Made by a program: the position numbers and the translations under genes. Below, piece by piece: positions 1 to 10,029 of a stretch of 32,899 nucleotides of DNA (position 1 is the stretch's first letter; each line of letters starts with the position of its first letter). The notes beneath the pieces were generated by a model. That model had not been told where the DNA came from. It ran no database searches and saw nothing but the letters and a program-made list of their open reading frames with translations. This DNA is from Chara braunii. Lineage: Eukaryota > Streptophyta > Charophyceae > Charales > Characeae. The stretch is from positions 15,702-48,600 of the forward strand of contig BFEA01001229.1 of assembly GCA_003427395.1 (NCBI GenBank), given 5' to 3'.

Positions 1-1083
1 CGACTCACCAAGTTCGCCATGTTTTTGCCTTGTCGCTATCATGCCAAGGCACCGGAGTTGGCCGAGGTTCTTTACGCCGGTTGGATTCGCACCAAGGGTT
101 ACCCCAAGGAGATCGTCTGCCACTGCGACACTCGGTTCATGTTTGATTTTTGGTTGGCGCTCATCAAGCGATGGGGATCATCTCTCAAGCCCAGTTCAGC
201 TCGCCACCCTCAGACCGATGGCCAGACGGAGAGGGCGCATCAGACCGCACAGGTTCTCCTTCGCACTCTCATCCGCCCCGACCAGAAAGACTGGGTTGAG
301 CGACTGCCGGACGTCGAGTTGGCCTACAACTCTTCCATCCACCCGGCTATTGGGATATCGCCCTTCGAATTCGAGCATGGCTCGTCGGTCACATCACCGT
401 TGGACACTATTACTCCACGCACGGCCGAGAGGGACGACCATCTTCTTTTCTTGCGTCGGATGCAAGAGCTTCTTGTCAAGGCATGCGACCAGATGGCTAA
501 GACGCAACAGCACATGAGCCAGCAGGCCAATCGCCAGCGTCTTCCTTGTCCATTCCGCGCCGGGGACCTCGTCTGGGTTTCCGCCGCGGAATTCAGCCTT
601 GAACAAGACGTCTCTCGCTAGCTCCTTCCGAAATGGATGGGGCCTTGGCCGATCATAGAGCCCGCTGGGGACGCACCTGAAGGACCCTCCTTCACAATTC
701 AGGTGTCTAGCCACTTGCCTGTCTACCCAGTCTTTCATTGCTCCAAACTGGCTCTCTACACGCCATCGGATCATGACGATTTTCCCGGGAGACGTACGCA
801 AGACCCACCTTCTATGGATGTTTTTCAGGAGGTCGGCGACATCATCTCGCAGCGACGCTTTGGCAACAAGCCAACTGAGTATTTAGTGCATTTTGCATAC
901 TGCACACACCGAGCTGACCGATGGTTAACCCGTGCAGAACTTCAAGCAACAGCTCCAGATGTTCTCGCACGCTACGAACGNAAGATGCAAGGCAAGCCGA
1001 TTTCTTCGGCTCCCCGCCTCGCCCGCGTTCAGGTTCCACCTTCAGATCGACGGCTTCGCCCTCGCCCTGGCTTGACTTCATAA
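1..1083 (+). pseudogene. Ty3/gypsy integrase core and chromodomain-like C-terminus (element A, 3' part)
   Basis: This is the end of a pol polyprotein in frame 1, open from the window edge. It shows the second half of the integrase catalytic core, with HPQTDGQTER carrying the catalytic Glu, and then the LAYNSSIHPA region. The C-terminal part has the usual PVFHCSKL segment and a chromodomain-like tail with DRWLTRAEL; such tails steer integration towards chromatin. The copy looks dead. A TAG at 619-621 interrupts the frame where family members have Lys before LLPKW. The second catalytic Asp, normally in a S/C-D-R-D-T-R-F context, is replaced by His (codon 121-123, reading CHCDTRF). One N lies at 981 and leaves the Arg codon unambiguous. 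The first catalytic Asp and the zinc finger lie left of the window. A polypurine tract and an LTR follow directly. Confidence 0.88.
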
Positions 1084-1094
1084 GAAGGGGGGGG
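1082..1094 (+). other. Polypurine tract of element A
   Basis: A 13-nt all-purine run (AAGAAGG followed by G residues) overlaps the pol stop codon and directly precedes TGTTACATG. This is the expected place and form of the plus-strand primer of an LTR retrotransposon. Confidence 0.75.
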
Positions 1095-1142
1095 TGTTAC
1101 ATGCTGCGCGTGCACACGTAGGCCATTTTGCAGGCCTGCGTC

Positions 1143-1202
1143 CTTCAGGCCAAAAGCCTGAACTTCAGACCGAAAGCCTGAATTTCAGGCCGAAAGCCTG
1201 AA
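1143..1202 (+). repeat. Three 20-nt palindromic tandem units in the LTR
   Basis: There are three consecutive 20-nt units, each containing TTCAGGC, a CGAAA-type loop, and GCCTGAA. Unit 1 has CAAAA in the loop, and unit 2 has one change in the left arm. Weaker copies follow to about 1,260. Each unit can fold into a 7-bp hairpin. Confidence 0.8.
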
Positions 1203-1928
1203 ATCCAAGGCTTACAGGCCCCTTGTCGGCTCAGCCCGAAAGCCTAAAGTTCAGGGCCTATCCCTGTGTCGTTTTAGACTAAAATGGCAATAGCCTTTTT
1301 AGCCTGAAACGAAGGGCCATTTCCGGTCGTTCATCAGAACGATCGGCCCTGAAACTCGGGCACCGAACCAGGGTTTCAGAAACAGACTATTATTAGTCTG
1401 TTTCCCACGCCAGCCTCAACAGGCTGCTGCACGCCAGCCCCTGGCACACTTCGGCATTGGCAAGAGCTGCCTCCTCAGCCTGACTCGCCCTCCAGTAGTC
1501 AGGAGGCAGGCCGAGGTAGTACATAGGACTTCCCAGGCACTTCCGAGGTAGGCAGTCGGTCAGTTGTAGTCTTCAGGATTCGGGAGCAGCACTCTGGAGG
1601 GAGCGCTGCAGTGTAGTAGTAGTAGCGTTAGCTTGTAGTCTTCAGCGCTGGGCGCAGTAGGTAGTTGTAGTCTCCAGCGCTGGGCGCCATAGCTAGGTAG
1701 TACTAGAGAGAGAGAGAGAGCTTGGGCTGAGGCCAGAGGTACCTACCTGCAGCGCCGTTGCTCCAGCTTCGTCTTCGAGGTACCTGCAGCACAGCGCCAA
1801 CATCACATGTTAGTATCTGGTTCGTAACAGAGAGAGAGAGAGAGAGAGAGCTCTTCTTCTTCTTCTTCTCAGTCCACCATCTCTTCTCTCCCTCTCAACT
1901 TCTGACTTCACTGCATTTGCAGACTATG

Positions 1929-2075
1929 AGAGAAGAGATACGGAGCTTGGTGACATTTGATCCAGACTCGACTTTTGGGGGTTCAGACATGGCAACGAGG
2001 GNAGAGAAGAGATACGGAGCTTGGTGACATTTGATCCAGACTCGACTTTTGGGGGTTCAGACATGGCAACGAGGG
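1929..2075. repeat. 73-bp perfect direct duplication around an N
   Basis: Bases 1,929-2,001 are repeated exactly at 2,003-2,075 with a single N at 2,002 between them. This looks like two overlapping contig ends joined without collapsing the overlap, not a biological duplication. Confidence 0.85.
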
Positions 2076-2492
2076 ACTATTTGGGATTGGTGACCAAAAC
2101 TTGGTGTTAAAGACATTCCCATCCTTCTCCCTCCTTTCGTCTGATCCTTATCTCTTCGTCTGTGTATGTCTGGACCTGGCGCTTTCTTCCTGTGTACTGC
2201 GCCAGGCTCCTTCACACTTGATGATGGATACCATGCATGTTTAGTTTGAGTTCAAACATTGATTGGGCTAGTTAGTAGTACTCTAGCATTCTGCTTCGCA
2301 ACTCTGAACTACGTGAATGAGGTCAGTCCTGTCAGGTCAGTCTTTGTATCAAAGTCTTCCCTGCGCTATTCATCACCTTTTGTATGTATGAGAATGCACA
2401 TTGTCTGTCGAGACTTTACTCGCACTGTATTGTCCATTCAGTCCTTTTGATCACATTGCAGTTCCTCGGTTATTACGTACATGGCATATTTG

Positions 2493-3155
2493 TGCATGTA
2501 ACACTGGGCCTCATGCTACCGGGGCCTATTGGAAGCTTGCTGGCTGCATTCTGCGCAAGCGCCGCTGTGCTATTTGCTGGCTGGCGCCTACGCGCTCACG
2601 GGCGAGCAGGGAAGGAGCAGGCAGCCATAGCCGAGATGCACTGCTGTAAGCTGGGTGTGGCGCAAGGTGGTCCTTGGGTGCAAGTGGCATCTGTGTGTTG
2701 GGGAACGAGGTTGTGAGTAAGGCGAGAGACATACCTGGTGCTGGAAGCGTGCGACATTGGTCATTGTATGCTCGTACTTCGGGAGAGCTGTTGTCGTCAA
2801 CTTCGGCATTGTAGTATAGGCTAGATAGGATCTGCCATATGTAGTCTGGGCGCCGAGCGNTATGCTCGTACTTCGGGAGAGCTGTTGTCGTCAACTTCGG
2901 CATTGTAGTATAGGCTAGATAGGATCTGCCATATGTAGTCTGGGCGCCGAGCGCCAGATAGGATATCAACTCTGGTTCTTCGTTGATGATGATGATGGGA
3001 CTATTTCAGCATTGTCAATTATAAACTCTCGGTGTGTTCTTATTTGGTGAAACTCGTGATGCAATTCTGCTGTTGGTTCGAGGTCACGATTATCTGGACT
3101 CATATGTATGATGTTGTTTGATTGCTGAAGTTCGCTATTGCTCATCTTCCTTGCA
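2493..3155 (+). mobile_element. Truncated 5' LTR of element B (or solo LTR of that family)
   Basis: From 2,506 to 3,155 the sequence matches the 3' LTR of element B (10,620-11,342) closely, apart from a stretch of about 70 bp that is present only in the 3' copy. Both copies end in CATCTTCCTTGCA. A tRNA primer-binding site follows at 3,159, as expected for a 5' LTR. The first ~300 bp of the LTR are missing. An alternative reading is a solo LTR at 2,493-3,155 (TG...CA) with a 5-bp ATTTG repeat on both sides (2,488-2,492 and 3,156-3,160). I favour the truncated 5' LTR because the downstream body carries the same LTR family at its 3' end. Confidence 0.7.
2767..2953. repeat. 93-bp perfect direct duplication around an N (LTR B1)
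   Basis: Bases 2,767-2,859 recur exactly at 2,861-2,953 with an N at 2,860. The 3' LTR of element B carries the same duplication with the N at the same relative place, which points to a shared assembly artefact. Confidence 0.85.
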
Positions 3156-3158
3156 ATT

Positions 3159-3170
3159 TGGTATCGGAGC
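3159..3170 (+). other. Primer-binding site of element B
   Basis: TGGTATCGGAGC lies 3 nt after the LTR end. It differs at one position from the initiator-Met tRNA primer site common in plant LTR elements (TGGTATCAGAGC). The same 12-mer is the primer site of element E at the right end of the window, which supports the call. Confidence 0.8.
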
Positions 3171-4417
3171 TGTGGTACGATTGTGCTCATCTGGCGCTTG
3201 TCTTTTGCCTAATGTGGTACATACATACGGTCTGCTTGGTGAGTTGGATCGTAAGTGGTGTGTAGTGAGGAGGGCGGAGGCAAGTGAGTGGCGAACCAGG
3301 AGGTGAGGGGATCGCCGGGAAGGCTACGAGGTGTAATGTGGTTTGGACAGTGTGATGAGAACTATCTAATGTGCGATTGGTGCTGAGGTGGAACGACGTG
3401 CAATGCTGGTTGTGCCGAAGCAATGATTGGTCATCACAATCGGCATCTGGTCATCTGGTGAGATTATCTCTGTGGTTGGGGGCAGCTATTTGAGGTACGT
3501 TGCTCTTAACCTTATCTACCCTCTTCGACACTTCTTATCGTGAGGTTGTGTGTTCCTTCTTGAGAGTCCTCTCATTGTGAGGTGTCGAGTGCGCTCAACC
3601 TTGAGAGTCGGCAATGTTCACGTGGAGCATCTGGGAGAAGATGGGCGGAGCTTTTTGAAGGGCCCTGGACGAAGCACTGGGTCATGGTCACCATGCCAAC
3701 CCACCGGGAGTAGAGCACGCATGCTTTGCTGCTTGTCCTTTGTTTGGCTTGCTGCGCTGTTAGATGGGTACTGAAGGGCAGGCCAGCCCTTAAGGGAGAC
3801 GAGACCGGGCTTCTTTAAATAAGCACCGGAAGGGGAACCATTGGCTGTGATCGTCGTCCGACTGCCACGTAAAAAAATTCCCGAAGTCACTTGGGGGCGG
3901 ACGTTAAATTGCCTCTGGATCAGCCAATGGTTGTAAGGCTCGCTGCACGCGAGGATAATCCAGTGCAGGGCTGGCCAGCTCAGCGGATACTCGGGGCACA
4001 GGGGTGGGCCGAACACACACCTTTTTGACACGCGATGCTCTCCAGATTGCTCAGGGACGCTTACGTCAGGTGATACTCAGGGGAACTAAGGGAGGGGTAG
4101 ATTTCAGGTGATAAGTTCGAGAAAATTTCATGTTGTCCTATCCACACAAATGATTCTATTTTTATGTTTTGATTAGTTAGGTGTACAACCATTGACATCT
4201 GATAGACAACATTAGTTAGAACTGTTTCTTGTTCATGGTGCTTCTGTTTGCGGATTAGTCAAACTAAAAATAGTTTTATTTGTAGGAATCTGACTTACCT
4301 GTTGGGCCTGAATGTAAAGTCTCTGAAATAGCCACCAATTAATTAGTTGGTCTGTGCACTACGCTGCGGTAAGCATCCAATGTGTATTAGTGCAGATTGT
4401 GTACAGTGTTGTAGCTT
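3171..4417 (+). other. Untranslated leader of element B
   Basis: About 1.25 kb lie between the primer-binding site and gag. I see no convincing gene, tRNA or snRNA. The middle part (about 3,590-4,060) is GC-rich and the last 350 bp are AT-rich. Packaging signals would be expected here but cannot be recognised by eye. Confidence 0.5.
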
Positions 4418-6391
4418 ATGAGCGACGAGGAGGACACTGGAGAGGACGACCGCAGGATCTTGCGATCGGCTAGACGCCCATTTGCCCACTTGGCATTAGG
4501 ACCAGAGGGTGACAAATATCTGTTCCGCCAGCTTAGGGAGAGGCAGCAGCAGCAGAGGAGGGCTAGAGCAGCAGAGGCTAGCAGGACACTTGTGAGTGAA
4601 GCCGCAACTTCGGTAGCCATGGCCACTTCTGCGCAGCAGACTACTCAGGCCGGTAGTTCAGGATCTCTAGGGTCAACGGTCGCGCAGACCCAGAGTCAGT
4701 CCACTGGCGTCATGGCAAGCCAGCCACTAGTGTTGACGTCCGATGAGATCGCCATACAACAAGCAGCATTGCAGGAGGCACAGCTACAGAAGGCGTTAGG
4801 AGATATAAAAGCGGAGAAAGAAAGAATGATACGAAGAAGAACCAGGATGCAGCGGAGACAAGCGGACGTTAGTGAGTTAGAGGGGATGGACCAGACGCAT
4901 GTGACTGATGAGGTGAGGATCATATGGTCCGTCCTGCTGAATGTAGTTGAGATGCAGGACCATCAGACAACCATCCTTCAGGACAGCCAGCGAAGTCTGG
5001 CCCTGTTGGTTGGGCAAGCGCAGGCTACGTCGCCAATGTCCGGGCCTGGTGCATGGCCCGTTGTACAGCCTCCTCCTTTTGTCCCACCGGTGACTGGGGT
5101 ATCCCCATATGTAGCCCCATCATCGGTTGCGATCGTTTCCCTGGGCATGCCGCTATCAGGAGGGATCACAACAGGATCTAGTTTGCAGGTTCATGTACAG
5201 ACAGTGTTCACCCAATCTCCGTTGCAGGTTGCGGTTACCACGGAGCCTGCTGTCTCGCAGTCTGTACAGTCGCAGGGTACACAGCCCCAGCAGCTAGCAC
5301 AACAACCTGTATCACAGGGTCCACAGCCCGGAGTGATGCAGGGACCGGGACAAACACAGTGGGTTCCAAAGACGGCCATCGCCACTCCCAAACCTTTCAC
5401 AGGGGATAAGAGGGGCGAAGACCTCGACACGTGGTTGAGGGCAGTGACGGTCTATGTCGAGTGTAAGCTTACCTTGCCGCACGAGGAAGTGTTAGTGGCT
5501 GCATCCTATCTAGAGGGTAGTGCAGCACGATAGTTGAGTGGTTTGGTGCAACTTCAGGGATATGGTCATGACTTCCGCTCTTGGGCAGCCCACCAGAAAC
5601 TGGAGGACTTTCTCAAGATGGTGGAAGAAAGCTAGCATGATCCTCAGGAGGCTCAAAAGGCCACTGACGCGATCTTGACACTGCACACACGGCAGTTTAA
5701 GTCAATCAGGGAGGCCACCGACGCTGTAGAGCGTCTGATTTGTGTCCCTGGGGTGCGCTATGAGCCCCAGGTTTTACTCACCTCGTACCTGAGATGCTTT
5801 CCAATGCCTCTCAGGAATCAGTTGGCAGGTGAGGCCAACATCAATGTTCACGACTTCCCCTCGTTCAGCAAGAAGGCCCTAGACCTTGAGGCAAAAGTAG
5901 GGCATGGGCAGGCACCCACTACGAATGGTAGGAAGAAAACATTGCCTCCCAACTGGAAGGCGAAGGGACGCATTATGTTTGTCGATAACGATGGTTCAAC
6001 CATCGAATTAGACGACAACTTCTAGGAGGGAGTAGGTGCAGAGGCGGGCAGCGTTGAAGCTTTAGGGGGTGGAGTTGTCGCTGCCGTAGCTCAAAAAGGT
6101 AAGGCGACCGGTAGATGCCGCGGAGGCTCCCGGTCAAGGAGTCAAGTTGACCCCAACGCTCCCCCATGGGAGAAGGCGGGTCTTACCGAGGACGTGTGGA
6201 GAGATCGGTACTCATGGCAAGCGTGTATTTGTTGTGGTCAATATGGCCATAATCAGTTCAAGTGCCGTAACAAGAAGGTGACCGACAAGATCCCGCCTAC
6301 GATGGGGCAGGCGGTAGGATCCTCCCATCCCGTTGGTAGCAATGTGGCCAGCACTTCAAGCACTGCTCCGGGAAACATGTTGGGCGAGTAG
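4418..6391 (+). pseudogene. gag polyprotein of element B (three in-frame stops)
   Basis: One continuous reading frame (frame 2) encodes a Ty3/gypsy Gag, the structural protein of the cytoplasmic virus-like particle. The N-terminus (MSDEEDTGEDD) is acidic and followed by a Gln/Ala-rich and charged helical region (about residues 25-160), then a Pro/Gln/Val-rich linker. The capsid core starts near residue 320 with PKPFTGDKRGEDLDTWL. A zinc knuckle of CX2CX4HX4C type, CICCGQYGHNQFKC, lies at 6,224-6,265 and would bind RNA. TAG codons at 5,531, 5,633 and 6,023 break the frame; the first sits where Trp is expected and the second probably also replaced Trp or Gln. The final TAG at 6,389 is probably the natural gag end, because the protease frame overlaps it in the -1 frame. 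The start is chosen as the first ATG of the open frame with a plausible Gag N-terminus. Confidence 0.85.
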
Positions 6392-7023
6392 GAATAGTAG
6401 TTGTTCCTACTAGGGTCGAGGTGGTGGAGACACCCTCACCGTCTCGAGAGATGGCCCAAGCTACTGACTCCAGCGTCGTCCCGCAAACACGTTCAGACCC
6501 ATCGAGCCTCTATTCAATGAATGTGTTTGAGTCCTTAGAGGAGCTAGAGGAGGAGTTGTCTAGATCAGACCCGCTAGCTTCTTGGACGGCCCTAGTCAAA
6601 GCCCCGAAGGGTGAGATGTTTGTCAACGAGGTGGTCATTGGCGGCCACAAGGCCGGGGCCTATTATGACACTTGCTCGATAAGGAACTTTATCAGCCGCG
6701 CGTGCGTTGAGAGGCTGCGCTTACAGGGCCAAGTGCAGCGCCTGAGTCGACCTGTGGAGTCGACCTGTGCCAACAAACAGCGCATGGTAGTCAATGACTA
6801 CCTCCAGGATGTTGAATGTTGTTTCCCGTACACGGGAGGGGAATTGAGACATTGTGTCTCGTTCCAAGTGAGCGATGAACTCCCCATGGATATGTTGTTA
6901 GGTATGTACTACCTCTCTGTGGCACAGCCCCAGTTTGATTGGGACCGAAAAGTGGTCAAACACACTTTGCCAGGTGGCGGGACCGTCAGATTGCGTAAGT
7001 TCAAGGCTAGTAGTCTGAATTGA
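6340..7023 (+). pseudogene. Aspartic protease of element B pol
   Basis: This frame (-1 relative to gag) is open from 6,340, overlaps the end of gag by about 50 nt, and would be reached by ribosomal -1 frameshifting. It encodes a retropepsin-like domain that would cut the polyprotein. GGHKAGAYYDTCSIRNFIS holds the catalytic Asp, but the Gly of the usual D-T/S-G motif is Cys, so activity is doubtful. The second conserved block LPMDMLLGMYYL matches the flap-distal ILGMDWL-type segment. After the TGA at 7,021 homology continues one frame over (7,019 onward, PR-RT linker), so a small indel lies near 7,017-7,023. Confidence 0.8.
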
Positions 7024-7618
7024 GTCCTATGGGTGCATGTGTGCGGCCGCATTCTATAACTATTATAAGCAAAATCAGGAGGAGGGTATGTATCTAGTTT
7101 ATGTCTCTACTGCAGGCGAGCCGATGAAAATGCCGGCGGAGAAAAAAGGAGTAGTTGCCAAGTACCTTGATCTATTTGAAGAGCCGACCGAGGTTGTAGA
7201 GAGGTAGGTCGTCCACGCTATAGAGATTATCCCAGGGTCTAGCATTCCGAAGGGTAGGATCTATCGGATGTCTCCAGGCGAGCTCGATGAGTTTCGCCGA
7301 CAGCTCAAGGAACTCGTAGAGAAGGGTTGGATCCGGCCGAGTGTCTCTCCTAAGAAGGAGGGTACACTTAGGATGTGCATTGATTATGGGGCCTCAATGC
7401 CATCACCGTGAAGAACGGAGAGCCCCTACCGCACATCGACGATTTGTTAGATAGAGTGCAAGGGTGTTGATACTTCAGTAAGATAGATCTGAAGTCCGGG
7501 TACCATCAGATTGCAATCCGGCCCGAGGATCAACACAAAACCACCTTTCAGACTAGGTACGGTCTGTACGAGTTTGTGGTGATGCCTTTCGGCCTTTGCA
7601 ATGCTCCTGGCACCTTTC
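7019..7618 (+). pseudogene. Reverse transcriptase N-terminal half of element B
   Basis: Translation in frame 2 gives the PR-RT linker and then the start of [58 protein letters not shown] (first catalytic Asp in KIDLKSG) and [11 protein letters not shown]. Damage seen: TAG at 7,205; an in-frame loss of about 9 residues between RPSVSP and KKEGT, where GAPVLFVP normally sits; a 1-nt deletion after the CIDY codons that shifts the frame; and TGA at about 7,468 before YFSKID. The domain is then split by a LINE insertion at 7,618 and resumes at 8,673. Confidence 0.88.
7603..7618. repeat. Left target-site duplication of the LINE insertion
   Basis: This 16-nt copy (GCTCCTGGCACCTTTC) matches 8,657-8,672 with one mismatch. 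It flanks a segment that interrupts the RT between NAP and TFQ codons. Confidence 0.88.
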
Positions 7619-8656
7619 TTTTTTTTTCCAAAAAATAAAAGGTTGTGTAGGTTGGCGACGGCATTAGGGGGGTCCTTTTGTCGCACGGCCATTGAGGGCA
7701 GTCCCGCCTGACAGGCCGGTGCGTCGAGCCTTCCTACCGTCTCGGAGCGGGTACTACACTCGCCAAGCGAGACCCACTCTGAAGGCCCTGCCCCAAATGG
7801 TATCGTATGCACCACCCCCCTCCCCGCACCCCCTAACACACACACTCATTGGACCAGCGAATACACTCCGAAGGTAGCTCACACCCTCACATACCCTGGA
7901 AGATGGGAAGGTTTCAACTACGACCGACGCTCCGTAGCCGCATGCAACACATCAGGGCACCCCCGAACTCAGGCAAAGGTTGCTACAGAGACATTTGCGT
8001 CGGGAGGCGTAATTGCACCCAGTCACACCCATATCCCTGTGGCGCCCCGAATCGACTTCCTGATATAGCGGAAGGTGCGTTTTCCCGGCATATGCACTGC
8101 CCCTGCATACCAGAGGGTGGCGAGCACAAAGTTGTTGATGACAGTAGCTTACCAAAAACGCCCATGCTTCCCCTTGCACTCCATACTTTGCGACGAGCCG
8201 ACGCCCCCGGGCTCTCATTGCCATCTGCTCCACACCCCCATATATCAACGTCAGGTTCACCCCAAGGAAGGTCATCCTCTCTTCGTCAGTCACTGTAGGA
8301 ATGTCCCAGTCTCCTGGCGGATCGAAGTCCGGCGGAAGAATGGCCTTCGACTTAGCCCTATTGACCCGCGCTCCGGAGTATTTGTCGAAGATCTGCAGGT
8401 CCTCCTTTAAAGTGGCCAGTTGCTGGTCTGTCGGGGTTATCACTGCACCTGAGTCGTCTGCGAATGCTGTTGACCGCAACCAGGGTTGTCACAGCCCCGG
8501 GGGTCTGGTGCGGTGGTCCCCTGACCCCGGCCCGGGAGGGGCCAAAGAAAAAAAAAAAAAAAATCAAATGCAATGAACCCAGATCGTGAAGACACTTGTC
8601 AACAATGCAAGCCCAGATAGATATCAACCTGCTGATGATTGTCAATAATCATAATC
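7619..8656 (-). mobile_element. 5'-truncated LINE (non-LTR retrotransposon) inserted in element B
   Basis: A foreign segment of about 1.04 kb sits inside the RT of element B and is bounded by a 16-bp duplication. On the minus strand it ends in an A-run (T-run at 7,619-7,627 on the plus strand), the expected poly(A) tail of a LINE. It encodes a non-LTR RT fragment. The copy is 5'-truncated, as is usual for target-primed insertion. A second homopolymer (A-run at about 8,548-8,562, plus strand), followed by unrelated sequence up to the duplication, suggests a compound or rearranged 5' part. Confidence 0.82.
7952..8479 (-). pseudogene. LINE reverse transcriptase fragment (FADD box)
   Basis: The minus-strand frame reads LRSTAFADDSGAVITP, then ARVNRAKSKAI and MTFLGVNLT. 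The FADD box (8,453-8,464) is the catalytic palm motif of non-LTR RTs, and the K-S-K and FLGV blocks follow at the usual spacing. Homology fades downstream, where the short C-terminal part is unrecognised. An in-frame TGA lies just upstream of this stretch, and everything N-terminal to the palm is missing. It would copy LINE RNA at a nicked target in the nucleus, but this fragment cannot work. Confidence 0.8.
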
Positions 8657-8672
8657 GCTCCTGACACCTTTC
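8657..8672. repeat. Right target-site duplication of the LINE insertion
   Basis: This is the 16-nt partner of 7,603-7,618, with a single G/A difference. Element B RT coding resumes immediately after it. Confidence 0.88.
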
Positions 8673-9020
8673 AGCACGCTATGAATCGGATATTCCATGA
8701 CTACTTGGATAAGTTTGTCATCGTGTACCTCAATGACATACTTATTTTTAGTAAGACTATCGAGAAGCACGTTGCGCACTTGGACAAAGGTCTTAGTCTC
8801 TTACGACAACACAAGTTCAAGATCAATGGTGAGAAGTGCGAGTTTGGCCACACCCGTGTCTTGTACTTGGGTCATGAGATCTCTGCGGAAGGATTGAAGC
8901 CCGATGACGCGAAGGTGGCCTGCATTCGTGATTGGCCACGTCCTCAGTCTGTGACTGAGATGAGATCTTTCTTAGGAATGACAAACTACTATAGGACTTT
9001 CGTTAAGACTATAGCATAGT
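8673..9020 (+). pseudogene. Reverse transcriptase C-terminal half of element B
   Basis: This continues the RT split by the LINE: HAMNRIFHDYLDKFVIVYL, LYLGHEISAEGL, DWPRPQSVTEMRSFLGM. The catalytic YXDD box reads YLND (first Asp changed to Asn, codon at about 8,732), which should abolish polymerisation. The frame ends in TAG near 9,019. A 1-nt deletion there shifts the rest of pol (VAAPLTDLTRLDTPWEW) into frame 1. Confidence 0.88.
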
Positions 9021-9021
9021 T

Positions 9022-10029
9022 GCCGCTCCTTTGACTGATCTAACCCGCCTTGACACCCCATGGGAGTGGACAGATGAGTGTGAGGCTGCTTTCAGACATT
9101 TGAAGCATGCGTTGACGCACTACGAGGTCTTGAAACTTCCTGATCCTGATAAGCCATTTATAGTCACCACGGATGCTAGCCAATATGGCATTGGCGCCGT
9201 GCTCGCGGAGCAGGAGTGGCCAAAGTTGAGGCCTGTGGAGTACATGTCCAAGAAAATGCCGTCTCAGAAGTTGGCTAAGTCCACCTATGAGAAAGAACTC
9301 TATGCAGTTTACAAGGCTCTGACCCATTGGAGGCACTATCTCCTTGGGAGGTTCTTCATCCTCAGGACTGATCATCAGACCCTGAGATGGATGAGAACTC
9401 AGTCGGTACTCTCTGACGCTCTCAAGCGTTGGATCGAAGTCATTGAGCAGTATGACTTTGACCCTCAGTATCTAAAAGGGGAGTACAACAAGGTTGCTGA
9501 TGCCTTGTCGCGTAGACCTGATTTCTCAGGTGCGCTGATTACTGAGTTCGATCTGACGGACAATGTTACTCAGTCCTTGGTGGAAGCCTATCGCGAGGAC
9601 CAGTTTATGTCTGAGATCATACGCAGACTTGAGGCGAAGGACAAGAAGACTTCTGCCGAGTTTGAGTTGGTCAATGGCTTGTTGTTCCTTGAGAAGGCAG
9701 GGAATAAACGATTGTGTGTTCCTAATAGCGAGTCTTTGCGTAGTTTATTTTTAGGTGAGTGTCATGATGCCACCGGCCATTTTGGGTATACGAAGACCGC
9801 AGCCAATCTGCTGCAGCGGTTCTGGTGGCCCACGATGATGCGAGATGCACAGTTGTACGTGGAGACTTGTCAGGTCTATCAAAGAGACAAGCCCCGTACT
9901 CAAGCTCCTCTTGGGCTGCTGAAGCCCCTTCCGATTCTGGAACGACCTGGTGAGAGTCTGTCCATGGACTTCATGGATACTCTAGTCACCAGCAAGAGTG
10001 GGATGCGACATCTTCGTCATCGTGGATAG
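9022..10029 (+). pseudogene. RNase H and integrase N-terminus of element B
   Basis: The RNase H domain would degrade the RNA of the RNA/cDNA hybrid. It keeps its acidic residues: FIVTTDASQYGIGAVL, STYEKELYAVYKAL, LRTDHQTLRWM and VADALSRRP. The integrase zinc-binding region follows: H and H in ECHDATGHFG are present, but the C-terminal pair reads CQVYQRDK, so the last Cys of HHCC is Tyr. The first core Asp is present in SMDFMDTL. A small indel near 10,000-10,010 shifts the frame, and homology continues at 9,998 in frame 2. Confidence 0.88.

Larger units (their letters stand above)
1095..2496 (+). mobile_element. LTR of element A (3' border uncertain)
   Basis: It begins TGTTACATG directly after the polypurine tract. 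It is non-coding and contains a triple 20-nt palindromic repeat (1,143-1,202), GT-rich and CAGCGCTGGGCGC-rich stretches, short (GA)n tracts near 1,705-1,721 and 1,830-1,850, and a 73-bp perfect duplication around an N (1,929-2,075). The 3' border is uncertain. The LTR could end at CA 2,485-2,486, or it could be cut off where element-B LTR sequence starts near 2,493-2,506. No TATA box or polyadenylation site can be assigned with confidence. Confidence 0.6.

Noticed and set aside
3590-4060. GC-rich leader stretch of element B as a possible small RNA or tRNA gene
   Set aside because: No A/B-box pair, cloverleaf or known snRNA sequence could be found by eye.
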